Assembly (NCBI GenBank): GCA_023666975.1
Contig: JAMPAW010000027.1
Span: 1 to 32,009, forward strand
Direction: 5' to 3'
DNA length: 32,009 bases
Origin: Clostridium sp.
GTDB lineage: Bacteria; Bacillota_A; Clostridia; Lachnospirales; Lachnospiraceae
Each line of letters begins with the position of its first letter. Position 1 is the stretch's first letter. Positions 1-6,938 of the stretch are shown piece after piece. The position numbers were made by a program, and so were the translations under genes. Below the pieces are notes generated by a model. That model saw only the letters and a program-made list of their open reading frames with translations. It was not told where the DNA came from and ran no database searches.

Positions 1-58
1 TTATCATAGAAGACCAGTTATTTCTCTAATTTACAGAAAAAGTTTCACAGACTCGTTA

Positions 59-95
59 AAAACAGCCATTGTGCCTGAACACATATGGCTGTTTT
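59..95 (-). terminator. Rho-independent terminator after the small coiled-coil gene
   Basis: The arms at 59-69 and 85-95 are perfectly complementary (11 bp, core AACAGCCAT/ATGGCTGTT) around a 15-nt loop. Read on the minus strand, the hairpin is followed by a run of T. It lies 15 bases past the stop of the minus-strand gene at 110-373. The T-rich flank on the other side means it could also stop plus-strand transcription entering from the left. Positions 1-58 show nothing else recognisable. Confidence 0.75.
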
Positions 96-109
96 ATTTA
101 TTATCTAAG

Positions 110-373
110 TTAGGAAATCTTTTGAAGTTTTTCCGAATGTTCTACAATGACTTTTTTCATCACATCAATATCTGCCTGTATGGATTCAATCTGGTTTATG
201 CCGGATTGATAACGCTTATAAGTAGATGTATAGCAGGACTCAATATTTTGCAGTCTCGGCAAAATATCATTTTCAAGGGTCAAATTAACAACCCTCACAT
301 CATCTTTTATTGGTTTCAATTTGCTATCCAGCAATTGACTGATTGCCAATAAATCTTCATTGGTCAATGCCAT
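110..373 (-). CDS. Small coiled-coil protein of unknown function
   Basis: This 87-residue protein has no signal peptide or membrane segment. It is highly charged, with heptad-like spacing of I, L and V across most of its length, so it probably forms a single alpha-helical coiled coil. The start is well supported: a near-perfect AAGGAGGTG ribosome site sits about 7 bases before the ATG. The gene has its own candidate promoter and a clear terminator, so it is probably monocistronic. Short proteins of this look, opening with MALTNEDL-type sequence, recur in Lachnospiraceae from memory, but I know no function. It could be a structural or adaptor protein; nothing in the sequence decides this. Confidence 0.8.
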   Translation of the reverse strand: MALTNEDLLAISQLLDSKLKPIKDDVRVVNLTLENDILPRLQNIESCYTSTYKRYQSGINQIESIQADIDVMKKVIVEHSEKLQKIS

Positions 374-412
374 TAAACCACACCTCCTTAATAAACAAGT
401 AGATTTACATAC

Positions 413-441
413 AGTATATCATTATGTACAAATAAAGTCCA
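413..441 (-). promoter_or_regulatory. Candidate sigma-A promoter of the coiled-coil gene
   Basis: On the minus strand TGGACT (-35, 436-441) and TATACT (-10, 413-418) are separated by 17 bases, about 35 bases before the strong ribosome site of the gene at 110-373. The -35 box matches consensus at 4 of 6 positions, so the call rests mainly on the -10 box and its position. Confidence 0.4.
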
Positions 442-472
442 TCGCAAAAATGAAATGCCCACTCAAATAACG

Positions 473-505
473 GTAATTGGGGTAAAAAAAGATATCTCCA
501 ATTAC
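473..505 (-). other. Stem-loop downstream of the rubrerythrin gene
   Basis: GTAATTGG (473-480) pairs with CCAATTAC (498-505) around a 17-nt loop that carries a run of seven A (T on the minus strand). It lies just beyond the rubrerythrin stop. The T-run is in the loop and not after the hairpin, so this is not a textbook intrinsic terminator. It may protect the 3' end or be a weak terminator. Confidence 0.3.
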
Positions 506-519
506 GCTACCCATATATT

Positions 520-1062
520 TTAATAGTTCTCTGCCCTGAGCTTGAAATAACTCTGCGGATGCGCACATACAGGGCATTCCTCCGGTGCCTGAGGTCCTAC
601 ATGAATATGACCGCAGTTTGCACACTCCCAAATCATATCCCCGTCTCTTGAAAACACAAGGCCGCCCTCTACATTTTCCAGTAATTTCTTGTATCTCTCT
701 TCATGTGCCTTTTCAATCTCTCCGACCAGTTCAAAAGACTTCGCAATATCCTCAAAGCCTTCTTCTCTTGCCGTTGCTGCAAACTCCTTGTACATGTCGG
801 TCCACTCAAAATTCTCGCCTGCGGCTGCGTCCTTCAAATTGGTAACAGTGTCCGGAACTGCTCCTCCATTTAAAAGTTTAAACCACATTTTGGCATGTTC
901 TTTTTCATTGTTTGCTGTCTCTAAAAAGATGTCTGCAATCTGGTTGTAACCGTCCTTTTTTGCCTTGCTTGCATAATAAGTATACTTGTTACGCGCCTGC
1001 GATTCCCCTGCAAATGCTGCCTGCAAATTTGCCTCTGTCTTTGTTCCTTTTAACTCTGCCAT
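520..1062 (-). CDS. rbr: Rubrerythrin
   Basis: This is a non-haem diiron peroxidase that reduces hydrogen peroxide in the cytoplasm of anaerobes, with electrons from rubredoxin or NADH-linked partners. The first ~140 residues are the ferritin-like four-helix domain, with the usual Glu and ExxH iron ligands (motifs [34 protein letters not shown]). The last ~35 residues are a rubredoxin-like FeS4 domain with CANC and CPVC pairs. The length of 180 residues fits the family. I place the start at 1062, where GGAGG precedes the ATG by 7 bases and the [11 protein letters not shown]-terminus matches the family; the reading frame stays open for 40 more codons upstream, but that part is not protein-like. 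It is divergent from the lipoprotein gene. No clear PerR box was seen in the 265-base intergenic region. Confidence 0.95.
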   Translation of the reverse strand: MAELKGTKTEANLQAAFAGESQARNKYTYYASKAKKDGYNQIADIFLETANNEKEHAKMWFKLLNGGAVPDTVTNLKDAAAGENFEWTDMYKEFAATAREEGFEDIAKSFELVGEIEKAHEERYKKLLENVEGGLVFSRDGDMIWECANCGHIHVGPQAPEECPVCAHPQSYFKLRAENY

Positions 1063-1238
1063 ACTTTTCCTCCTAATTGTTTTTTTCACCAATATTCCCG
1101 TCTTTGTATTTTGTCTGTATATCATACTCTTTTCCAAAACAGGAATTGTTACTATTTTATCAGACAATGATTTATACCGCAATCCCTTTTATCCAAAATC
1201 ATTAAATATTTTTGTTTATGGTATCAATACTATATTCA

Positions 1239-1247
1239 TGATATAAT
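1239..1247 (+). promoter_or_regulatory. Possible extended -10 promoter for the lipoprotein gene
   Basis: TGATATAAT at 1239-1247 is an extended -10 element (TGnTATAAT) about 80 bases before the lipoprotein start. A second TATAAT lies at 1283-1288. Neither has a good -35 box at the right distance. The whole region 1063-1327 is an AT-rich divergent promoter region with no gene in it. Confidence 0.35.
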
Positions 1248-1327
1248 ATGAACATCTAGCGAGTACTTTTGTGCTTAGTGGATATAATATAATGACCATA
1301 ATATATTACGAAAGTGAGGATTTTTAA

Positions 1328-1882
1328 ATGAAGCGACTGAAATTATCTATTTTATTATCCGTTCTACTATCCGTATTTGTCCTGACAGGATGCGACGATA
1401 TCGATGACAGCCGCAACGATGATCTTGAATACAGAGTAAGACAACTGGAACTACAGGTTGCTGAACTGCAAAACCAGATTACAAGTAACTCTGCCACCTC
1501 CACTCCAGCCAATCCTGCAAATGAGTCCGCTGCCGACACAGACACACCGGCCGAAAATTCTGCTTCCCCACAGACAGATAGCTCAGCAGATACACTGGAA
1601 ACCCTGACCACTGCTGTAGATGAAGTAACTGCCAGAGCAGACTCCGCAGTTCCGGAATCCGATTTGGCACAGATGAAAGAGCAGTTCTTTGCACTTAAAA
1701 ATGAACTGGAAGCCGTAGATCACCGTCTGGATATCTATGATGACCTCCTTGAGACACAATACCGTCAGGGAACCTTATCCTATGATGACTATCTGACACT
1801 GGAACGGAGTCTGGATCGTCTGGAAGACCGGCTGGACGCCTCTGAGGACAGACTGGAAAAAACGTTTGGAATTGACGATTAA
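1328..1882 (+). CDS. Predicted lipoprotein with coiled-coil segments
   Basis: This 184-residue secreted protein carries a type II signal peptide: basic MKRLK, a hydrophobic stretch at 6-20, and lipobox LTGC with the lipidated cysteine at residue 22. It should be anchored to the outer face of the membrane. A short coiled coil (about 33-52) is followed by a low-complexity linker rich in S, T, A and P (about 53-95). A second helical, acidic region (about 100-184) has LDRLEDRLD-type repeats. No enzymatic motif is visible. The start has AGTGAGGA about 8 bases upstream. It precedes the dehydrogenase gene by 53 bases on the same strand, so the two may be cotranscribed. The function is unknown; a cell-wall or membrane tether is only a guess from shape. 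Confidence 0.85.
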   Translation: MKRLKLSILLSVLLSVFVLTGCDDIDDSRNDDLEYRVRQLELQVAELQNQITSNSATSTPANPANESAADTDTPAENSASPQTDSSADTLETLTTAVDEVTARADSAVPESDLAQMKEQFFALKNELEAVDHRLDIYDDLLETQYRQGTLSYDDYLTLERSLDRLEDRLDASEDRLEKTFGIDD

Positions 1883-1935
1883 TCTTGCTTTACATGACCA
1901 GAGCAAAATTCACTACCACGGAAAGGAATTTAAAA

Positions 1936-3003
1936 ATGAAGCAGAAAAACAACGATTACATTGCCATACCGGCATTTCTTAAAGTCGAAAATGGCGCACT
2001 TGCAAGGATTGGCACCTATTTAAAGGAAAGCGGCATTCAAAAAACCGTCATTTTCTTCGGAAACGGTTTGATTGAACTGTTCGGAAATACCATTATGGAA
2101 TCCCTGCGCACAAATGACATTGAAGTTTTGGAATATCAGGAGCTGGATTCCGTCCGTTTGGAGGACATCACTGCCCTCGCTTTCAGCCTGCCAAATAAAA
2201 CCCAGGCAGTTATCGGTCTTGGCGGCGGCAAAGTAATTGATGCCGCAAAATACAGCGGATTTTTGCGAAAGCTGCCATTTATCAGTGTTCCCACCTCGGC
2301 TTCCAGTGACGGCTTTTCCAGTGCAAGCGCCTCCGTTTTAATTGACGGCAGAAGAAATTCCGTCCCTGCCAGAATGCCTTACGCTATTATCGTGGATACC
2401 GGGGTAATCAAAAGCGCACCTGCACGTTTCCTCTATTCCGGAATCGGCGATATGGTTTCCAAAATCACAGCGCTATACGACTGGCAGTACGAAGAAGACC
2501 ACGGCTATGCGGAGGTAAACGATTTTGCGATGATGATTGCCAAAAAAGCGGTCAACAGTTTTGTGCGGACTCCCTTTTCCAGTATTGAGGACAATTTGTT
2601 TTTGAAGGAATTATTAGATTCCCTCGCCATGAGCGGTATTGCCAATGAAATTGCCGGAAACAGCGCACCGACCAGCGGCAGTGAGCATTTAATCTCCCAT
2701 GCCCTGGATAAAATGCTGGAGGCTCCCCAGCTTCACGGAATCCAGGTCGGGATTGCAACATACCTGATGAGCCTTGTTCAGAACCACCGTTATCAGCGGG
2801 TGCATACGATTTTTACGGACACTGGATTTTTTGATTATGTGGAAACGCTGGAATTGAATGTTACGGATTACGAAAATGCGATTGACCTTGCCCCCTCCGT
2901 CAAACCATTCCGCCATACGTATCTCCATGAGGAAAAATACAGACAAAAAGCAAAAGAGCTGCTTTACCGTGACGACACATTAAAACAACTCTTCCACCTA
3001 TAG
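1936..3003 (+). CDS. Iron-containing alcohol dehydrogenase family, sn-glycerol-1-phosphate dehydrogenase-like (AraM/EgsA)
   Basis: This 355-residue enzyme belongs to the Fe-ADH/DHQS superfamily. Family knowledge: AraM of Bacillus and EgsA of archaea reduce dihydroxyacetone phosphate to sn-glycerol-1-phosphate with NAD(P)H and a bound metal. Visible features are the nucleotide-binding loop GLGGGKVID, the PTSASSDGFSS segment typical of the AraM/EgsA branch, a GIGDMVSK segment, and the metal-ligand region GSEHLISHALD. The start at 1936 is preferred because GAAAGGAA lies just before it; a TTG start at 1885 would add 17 unconserved residues. The stop is 12 bases from the convergent stop of the DUF4179 gene, with no terminator in between. 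Substrate specificity cannot be read from the sequence; a glycerol dehydrogenase is the main alternative. Confidence 0.8.
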   Translation: MKQKNNDYIAIPAFLKVENGALARIGTYLKESGIQKTVIFFGNGLIELFGNTIMESLRTNDIEVLEYQELDSVRLEDITALAFSLPNKTQAVIGLGGGKVIDAAKYSGFLRKLPFISVPTSASSDGFSSASASVLIDGRRNSVPARMPYAIIVDTGVIKSAPARFLYSGIGDMVSKITALYDWQYEEDHGYAEVNDFAMMIAKKAVNSFVRTPFSSIEDNLFLKELLDSLAMSGIANEIAGNSAPTSGSEHLISHALDKMLEAPQLHGIQVGIATYLMSLVQNHRYQRVHTIFTDTGFFDYVETLELNVTDYENAIDLAPSVKPFRHTYLHEEKYRQKAKELLYRDDTLKQLFHL

Positions 3004-3015
3004 AAAACAAATCCG

Positions 3016-4104
3016 CTATTTCAGCTTTACGATAAACGCATGCTCCTCATCCGTTTGTGCCGTCTCATATAACCACTTATCCGCTGCGGCATCATACTCC
3101 ACGGTATACGGAATAAATTTGATGTAATCCGAATCCATATCAAAGTTGGTAATTTCCGCATACCATTCGCAGCCCCCCTGCAACATACTGTAAAAGTTTT
3201 CATATCGAATGCCGTTTGCATCTTCCACATAATAAAAATCATATATATATTTTTCCAGCCTCGCCTCGGCATCCTCATTTTCAGCGGCAAAATCAATATG
3301 CAGTTTAATGGCAGACGGCGCTACCGTGGAATTTTTCACCCATGCGGTAATCCCCTCCTCCACTTCAATCATCTGCTCCGGTACAGCGGCAGTATTTTCC
3401 AACGCATCACCAATCGGTGCCTGGAACGTAAAGTCTTTCCTCTCATCCGTTCCTTCTGTAAACAAGGATAATTTTACTGTAACTTCCTCTCCTGCAACCT
3501 CTTTATTGATATAGTCATCTCCTTCTCCTGACATTTCAAAGGTGAGGTCAATCAGACCAAAATAACTTCCGGGTTCTTCCGTATCCCTTTCAAATTGTGC
3601 CATATAGCAGTTTCTTCCGTTGACATATGCATGGTCGCCTGCTCCCTCCGGTATCCAAACAGCCCCCTCCGGTAAATGTGCTGTAAAAGCCAGATAGGTT
3701 CCGTCTATATACACCTCGTCGATTTCCAACAGTGTATCTTGTTCAGAATCCAAATCGGTAATGATATTTTCCTCTGGTATGCCCCTTCCCCACCAGCTGC
3801 GCAAATGCCGGTTAATGCCGGGAATACTGGCAGCAAATACAGCAGAGCCGCCAAGAATAAAGATACACGCTATGGCAGCAGCAGTTTTGGAAAGCCCGCC
3901 CCAATACTTTTTCTTTGCGGATGCAGCAAAACCTTCCGTATCTCCCTGCATTTCTAATCCGCTGTCTGCCGGCTTTTGCATGTTTTGCCAAACGGTCTGC
4001 TCGACTGTTTTCCGAAAGGAATCCGGTGTTGGCGGAAAAAGATAAGCAACCCCGCCTATATTTTCTTCTCTCTTTTGTGATGAAATTGTATTTTCTTTAC
4101 GCAT
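3016..4104 (-). CDS. DUF4179 membrane protein, probable anti-sigma factor of the adjacent ECF sigma factor
   Basis: This 362-residue protein has a cytoplasmic N-terminus (1-72), one membrane segment (about 73-92, AAAIACIFILGGSAVFAA), and a large extracytoplasmic part. The region around the membrane span and the following ~70 residues read as DUF4179, a domain often encoded directly after SigV-like ECF sigma factors. By inference it holds the sigma factor inactive at the membrane and senses an envelope signal outside. Its ATG overlaps the last 8 bases of the sigma gene and has GAGGAGGG 8 bases upstream inside that gene, which points to translational coupling. The C-terminal half (about 170-362) is a beta-rich extracellular region without recognisable catalytic residues. 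No signal-peptidase site is needed, because the span acts as a signal anchor. Confidence 0.8.
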   Translation of the reverse strand: MRKENTISSQKREENIGGVAYLFPPTPDSFRKTVEQTVWQNMQKPADSGLEMQGDTEGFAASAKKKYWGGLSKTAAAIACIFILGGSAVFAASIPGINRHLRSWWGRGIPEENIITDLDSEQDTLLEIDEVYIDGTYLAFTAHLPEGAVWIPEGAGDHAYVNGRNCYMAQFERDTEEPGSYFGLIDLTFEMSGEGDDYINKEVAGEEVTVKLSLFTEGTDERKDFTFQAPIGDALENTAAVPEQMIEVEEGITAWVKNSTVAPSAIKLHIDFAAENEDAEARLEKYIYDFYYVEDANGIRYENFYSMLQGGCEWYAEITNFDMDSDYIKFIPYTVEYDAAADKWLYETAQTDEEHAFIVKLK

Positions 4105-4606
4105 GGCATTTTCCCTCCTCTAAAAATTGCTTTAACTGGCTGCGTCCTCTGCTCAAACGGCTCTTTACCGTTCCCTGACTTACCCCGGTCATTTGGGCAA
4201 TCTCTTTTACCGAATAGCCCTCAATATAATACAAAGTAACCGTAAGCCTCTGGTTCTCATTCAGATTCCGCATTGCCTGATATAAGTCAAAATAATCGTC
4301 CACATATGCATCCTGTTGGTTTCCCGAATACATAAAATCAAGCTCCGGTTCGTCCTGATGAAAAGCCAGCATCACTTTGCTTCTCTGCCTGCGGATACGG
4401 AAACACTCATGAATCAATATCCTTGTCAGCCATGTTTTTGCATATTCTTCCTGTTTGAGTGAATCTAATTTTTGAAAAGCGATTGTGATGGCTTCACTCA
4501 CTGCATCTTCGCAATCCGAATCATTTTTCAGAATGGATTTGCTAACCCTGTATAAACTGTCCGTGGAGTCTATAACCAGTTTTGCAAAGGTTTCTTTACT
4601 CAGCAT
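4097..4606 (-). CDS. ECF-type RNA polymerase sigma factor (sigma-70 family)
   Basis: This 169-residue sigma factor has region 2 at about 15-80 (core contact and -10 recognition, including DCEDAVSEAITIAF and AKTWLTRILIHECFRI) and region 4 at about 110-165 with a helix-turn-helix (YSVKEIAQMTGVSQGTVKSR). Regions 1 and 3 are absent, as expected for an ECF factor. The start at 4606 has AGGAGAGG 6 bases upstream. The frame is open 27 codons further up, but those codons cover the promoter and the preceding terminator. It is followed, with an 8-base overlap, by the DUF4179 partner. A GGAACC/TCTCTAAT pair upstream suggests it transcribes itself. Similarity is to SigV-like envelope-stress factors; the regulon cannot be inferred here. 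Confidence 0.9.
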   Translation of the reverse strand: MLSKETFAKLVIDSTDSLYRVSKSILKNDSDCEDAVSEAITIAFQKLDSLKQEEYAKTWLTRILIHECFRIRRQRSKVMLAFHQDEPELDFMYSGNQQDAYVDDYFDLYQAMRNLNENQRLTVTLYYIEGYSVKEIAQMTGVSQGTVKSRLSRGRSQLKQFLEEGKCHA

Positions 4607-4634
4607 ATTTTCCTCTCCTTTTCCTACTTTACCT

Positions 4635-4664
4635 ATTAGAGAAAGAAAGCCAACAAATGGTTCC
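4635..4664 (-). promoter_or_regulatory. Probable autoregulated ECF sigma promoter
   Basis: On the minus strand GGAACC (4659-4664) is followed after exactly 16 bases by TCTCTAAT (4635-4642), about 30 bases before the sigma factor start. GGAAC-type -35 boxes with 16-17 base spacing are characteristic of ECF sigma promoters. The element sits between the upstream terminator and the sigma gene, so it is placed to drive only the sigma/anti-sigma pair. Confidence 0.55.
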
Positions 4665-4675
4665 ATAAAGATTGC

Positions 4676-4712
4676 AAAAAACAGCATTTAAGCTGTTCCG
4701 CTTAAATGCTGT
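4676..4712 (-). terminator. Rho-independent terminator after the transposase-like pseudogene
   Basis: ACAGCATTTAAG (4681-4692) and CTTAAATGCTGT (4701-4712) form a perfect 12-bp stem with an 8-nt loop, followed on the minus strand by six T (from 4681 downwards). It insulates the sigma factor operon from transcription of the gene at 4726-5359. Confidence 0.85.
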
Positions 4713-4725
4713 CATCATCTTACCG

Positions 4726-5359
4726 CTATGCAAGTACCGACTCTTTTCCCTCAATGATCGCTTTTATTTCCTCAACGCTTTTTTCTGCCATTTCTGCGAT
4801 ATCTTCTAACGGAATGCCTTTCCTGTACATATTTTTAATCATCTCGGCTCTTCCCTCTGCTCTTCCTTCTGCTCTTCCTTCCGCTCTTCCCGCATCTTTG
4901 ATTCCCTGTGAAAGATTACACATGACACCCACATCCTTTCTGATTTCATTCTCTACCGGAATATGATACTCTGTTTCGATAATATTCAACCGTTCGTCCA
5001 CGGACAGGTCTTTTGACAGCAGTGTGCCAAGCAGCCGGTGCAGTTCATACTTCTCATCATGCGCCGGAAGTCCGTCTGCTATCCCGATGACAACAATGTT
5101 AAATAAATCAAGGTCTCCATCGCTCTGATAACTGCCTAAAAGCTGCTCCGATACCAGATGCACGTATTCCATACTGTTTTCCGGCATATTCATACATACC
5201 CATATTGAGAAAACCCGCTTGATGTCATTGTAGTTCGTATTGACAAAATCCCTTTCTTTTATCAAGTATCCATTTATTCCCCAATAATCGTTTCGCACTT
5301 TCATCATACTGGGCATCCCGGTCGGCTGCCCGCACTGCATTTTTCACCTCTGTATCCAA
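4726..5359 (-). pseudogene. Decayed Rpn/PD-(D/E)XK nuclease transposase-family gene with internal deletion and frameshift
   Basis: Two pieces of one gene lie in different frames. From a TTG at 5359, with AAGGAG upstream, about 32 codons give a family N-terminus (DTEVKNAVRAADRD, then YDESAKRLLGNK) that runs out near 5264 and stops at 5225. The C-terminal half is in another frame: an open frame from 5340 to 4726 becomes family-like from about IKERDFVNTNYND onward (VFSIWVCMN, then VGVMCNLSQGI) and ends in tandem GRAE units. Family members of roughly 300 residues carry the nuclease core between these parts, and that core is missing here. Uninterrupted translation from 5340 would give 204 residues whose first ~25 are out-of-frame sequence. 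It has its own promoter and terminator. Intact relatives are linked to recombination-promoting nucleases; this copy should lack nuclease activity. Confidence 0.75.
4847..4894 (-). repeat. Four tandem 12-base units encoding GRAE repeats
   Basis: Four consecutive 12-base units starting at 4847, 4859, 4871 and 4883 share GCTCTTCC on the plus strand and differ at the last few bases. On the minus strand they encode G-R-A-E repeats near the C-terminus of the transposase-like pseudogene. Such short acidic/basic repeats near the C-terminus are typical of this family and can vary in number by slippage. Confidence 0.8.
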
Positions 5360-5419
5360 AGCATTCTCCTTTTCCTGAAATATCTCTGTTATCTGCAAAC
5401 CATATCAGGCTGTATCCTA

Positions 5420-5448
5420 ATTATACCTTAGGTCTTTTGACAAAGCAA
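5420..5448 (-). promoter_or_regulatory. Sigma-A promoter of the transposase-like pseudogene
   Basis: TTGCTT (5443-5448) and a perfect TATAAT (5420-5425) are 17 bases apart on the minus strand, about 55 bases before the TTG start at 5359. Retention of this promoter suggests the decay of the gene is fairly recent. Confidence 0.6.
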
Positions 5449-5491
5449 CCGAATTTATGCCTGGCTCATAACAAATCCTTGTCATTGCCGG

Positions 5492-6139
5492 TTAAAATCC
5501 ATACAGCAGCTTTGCCATGCCCAATTCACTGTACAGGAAAAACCGGCATATAAACATGACTGCTATATAGATAACGGCCTCATATTTACTTCTATATACG
5601 TCCACTCTTGCCGCCCTCTTTGTTATGCGGGAATATAACCGAAATACAAGAAATCCAAGCACTGCTCCGGCAGTGTTCAACAATAAGTCGTCAATGTCGG
5701 TCGCCCGCATATTCAAAAGCTGGCTGATTTCCACCAGTAAGGACAGTGCGCCTCCGGCAATACAGGCATATTTTAATTTGTTTAAATTCGACCAGATGCA
5801 CGGCAGCAAAAATCCAAGCGGAACAAACAGCACCACATTTAATCCATATCCCACTAAGTCAATATTGGCATCGGAAAACGGAATCAGATTTACGCTTGGC
5901 GTACTGTATGCCAGCCCGTATTGTTTGATATGAAATATCGTACCGGCACCCGTAACATGAAAAACGCCAAACAGATAAACTGCGAACGCGAACATTCCTA
6001 TGATATGCCCTCTGGCATTTGCCTGCTGTTCTTTCTGGTACCGCAGATAAAACAGCCGGACTGCTGCCGCTGCCGGAACAAGCACCGTTAGAAATTCATA
6101 TCCGGTCAATATCAACTCTTCCCATATTATTTCTGCCAT
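5492..6139 (-). CDS. VanZ family membrane protein
   Basis: This 215-residue polytopic protein has about five membrane segments (roughly 12-30, 48-66, 93-113, 120-140, 150-170, and a last one near 190-208). The VanZ signature is clear: VNLIPF, then NVVLFVPLGFLLP, then EISQLLNMRATDIDDLLLN. VanZ itself gives low-level teicoplanin resistance, but most family members have no known substrate, so resistance should not be assumed. The start at 6139 has GGGAGG 6 bases upstream; the frame is open for 26 more codons without such a site. It stands alone between the transposase-like pseudogene and the zinc-ribbon gene. No clear terminator was seen downstream. Confidence 0.85.
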   Translation of the reverse strand: MAEIIWEELILTGYEFLTVLVPAAAAVRLFYLRYQKEQQANARGHIIGMFAFAVYLFGVFHVTGAGTIFHIKQYGLAYSTPSVNLIPFSDANIDLVGYGLNVVLFVPLGFLLPCIWSNLNKLKYACIAGGALSLLVEISQLLNMRATDIDDLLLNTAGAVLGFLVFRLYSRITKRAARVDVYRSKYEAVIYIAVMFICRFFLYSELGMAKLLYGF

Positions 6140-6230
6140 AGTAAGCCTCCCTTTGCGTTCAAAATCATTCATACACCATACTTGTATGATAACAAATAGG
6201 AGACTTCTATGTTTCAATATATTATGAAAG

Positions 6231-6244
6231 ATTTCTTAAGAAAT
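6231..6244. other. 14-bp perfect palindrome between the zinc-ribbon and VanZ genes
   Basis: ATTTCTTAAGAAAT is fully self-complementary. It lies about 90 bases upstream of the VanZ start and 40 bases past the stop of the zinc-ribbon gene. It could be an operator for VanZ or part of a weak terminator; the sequence alone does not decide. Confidence 0.35.
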
Positions 6245-6282
6245 TCTTACTCTGCCGCTATTTTAGCTTTACCAAAAACCAT

Positions 6283-6642
6283 TCAGATTATATGATTTAC
6301 TCTGAGATATGAAACAATCAATTTACAGATTTCAAAATGTTTCTTATAATTGTTGATTCTTAGTTCATCATAAAGTACAAAGGACATCACTTGGTCAAAT
6401 ACCCGCAGTTCAAATTGATCACCGCTATCCTTACCAACCTTGTCAAAAACAGCAACCAGTACGTCCCCGTTATATATGCAGGCCGGCCATACAGGGCCAA
6501 AACCATAACAACTGCTGGCTTCCACATAACATCCGCAATCCGGGCAAAGCACAATCAGCGTTTCTGCACGATGCTGGTGCACAAACGGTATTTCTTTTCC
6601 ACATTGTTTACATTTCCATGTAATGACCTGACGATCCATCAT
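6283..6642 (-). CDS. Zinc-ribbon protein of unknown function
   Basis: This 119-residue cytoplasmic protein has one zinc-ribbon at its N-terminus: CKQCGKE followed about 22 residues later by CPDCG. The rest is a mixed alpha/beta region ending in a helical segment (YKKHFEICKLIVSYLR), with no other recognisable motif. I choose the ATG at 6642, 11 bases after a GAGAGGAG ribosome site; a GTG at 6663 would place that site inside the gene. It has a good promoter of its own (6692-6720) and is divergent from pfkA. Zinc ribbons of this kind often bind nucleic acid or partner proteins, but I recognise no family. Confidence 0.65.
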   Translation of the reverse strand: MMDRQVITWKCKQCGKEIPFVHQHRAETLIVLCPDCGCYVEASSCYGFGPVWPACIYNGDVLVAVFDKVGKDSGDQFELRVFDQVMSFVLYDELRINNYKKHFEICKLIVSYLRVNHII

Positions 6643-6691
6643 CTCTATGCGTTCTCCTCTCACATAAACTAGTTATGTCATCACAAAGAAC

Positions 6692-6720
6692 ATCATAACA
6701 GAAAACAGCATGAAAGTAAA
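6692..6720 (-). promoter_or_regulatory. Sigma-A promoter of the zinc-ribbon gene
   Basis: TTTACT (6715-6720) and TATGAT (6692-6697) are 17 bases apart on the minus strand, 50 bases before the chosen ATG at 6642. A start site near 6685 would leave the GAGAGGAG ribosome site in the transcript. Confidence 0.55.
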
Positions 6721-6795
6721 CAGCATCGTTTGCCATGCCACATCACTGGCCTTTTTATTACTACTGCCATTCACGAAATAAATAATAAAATCCTA

Positions 6796-6825
6796 TTTAC
6801 AAAACACTTCCAAACACAGTATACT
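6796..6825 (+). promoter_or_regulatory. Sigma-A promoter of the phosphofructokinase gene
   Basis: TTTACA (6796-6801) and TATACT (6820-6825) are 18 bases apart. The transcript would have a leader of about 105 bases, in which no conserved riboswitch was recognised. Confidence 0.55.
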
Positions 6826-6938
6826 GAAAAGCAAATATCCACAGGCAGACATTTGCTGCGCTGCCTGCCGGAGCAAAAAATGGCAGAAGGGTTATCATTT
6901 AACCAGAACATGCCAATTGGGATAAAGGAGCATACGAA

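Noticed and set aside
1063..1200. PerR or other peroxide-regulator box before rubrerythrin
   Set aside because: No convincing TTATAAT-type inverted repeat could be found on either strand of the upstream region.
4847..4894. Tandem repeats considered as a CRISPR-like or microsatellite array
   Set aside because: The units are 12 bases, adjacent, without spacers, and encode in-frame GRAE repeats common in this protein family.
5492..6139. VanZ-family gene considered as a glycopeptide resistance gene
   Set aside because: No vanHAX or other van genes are nearby, and most VanZ-family proteins have no shown role in resistance.
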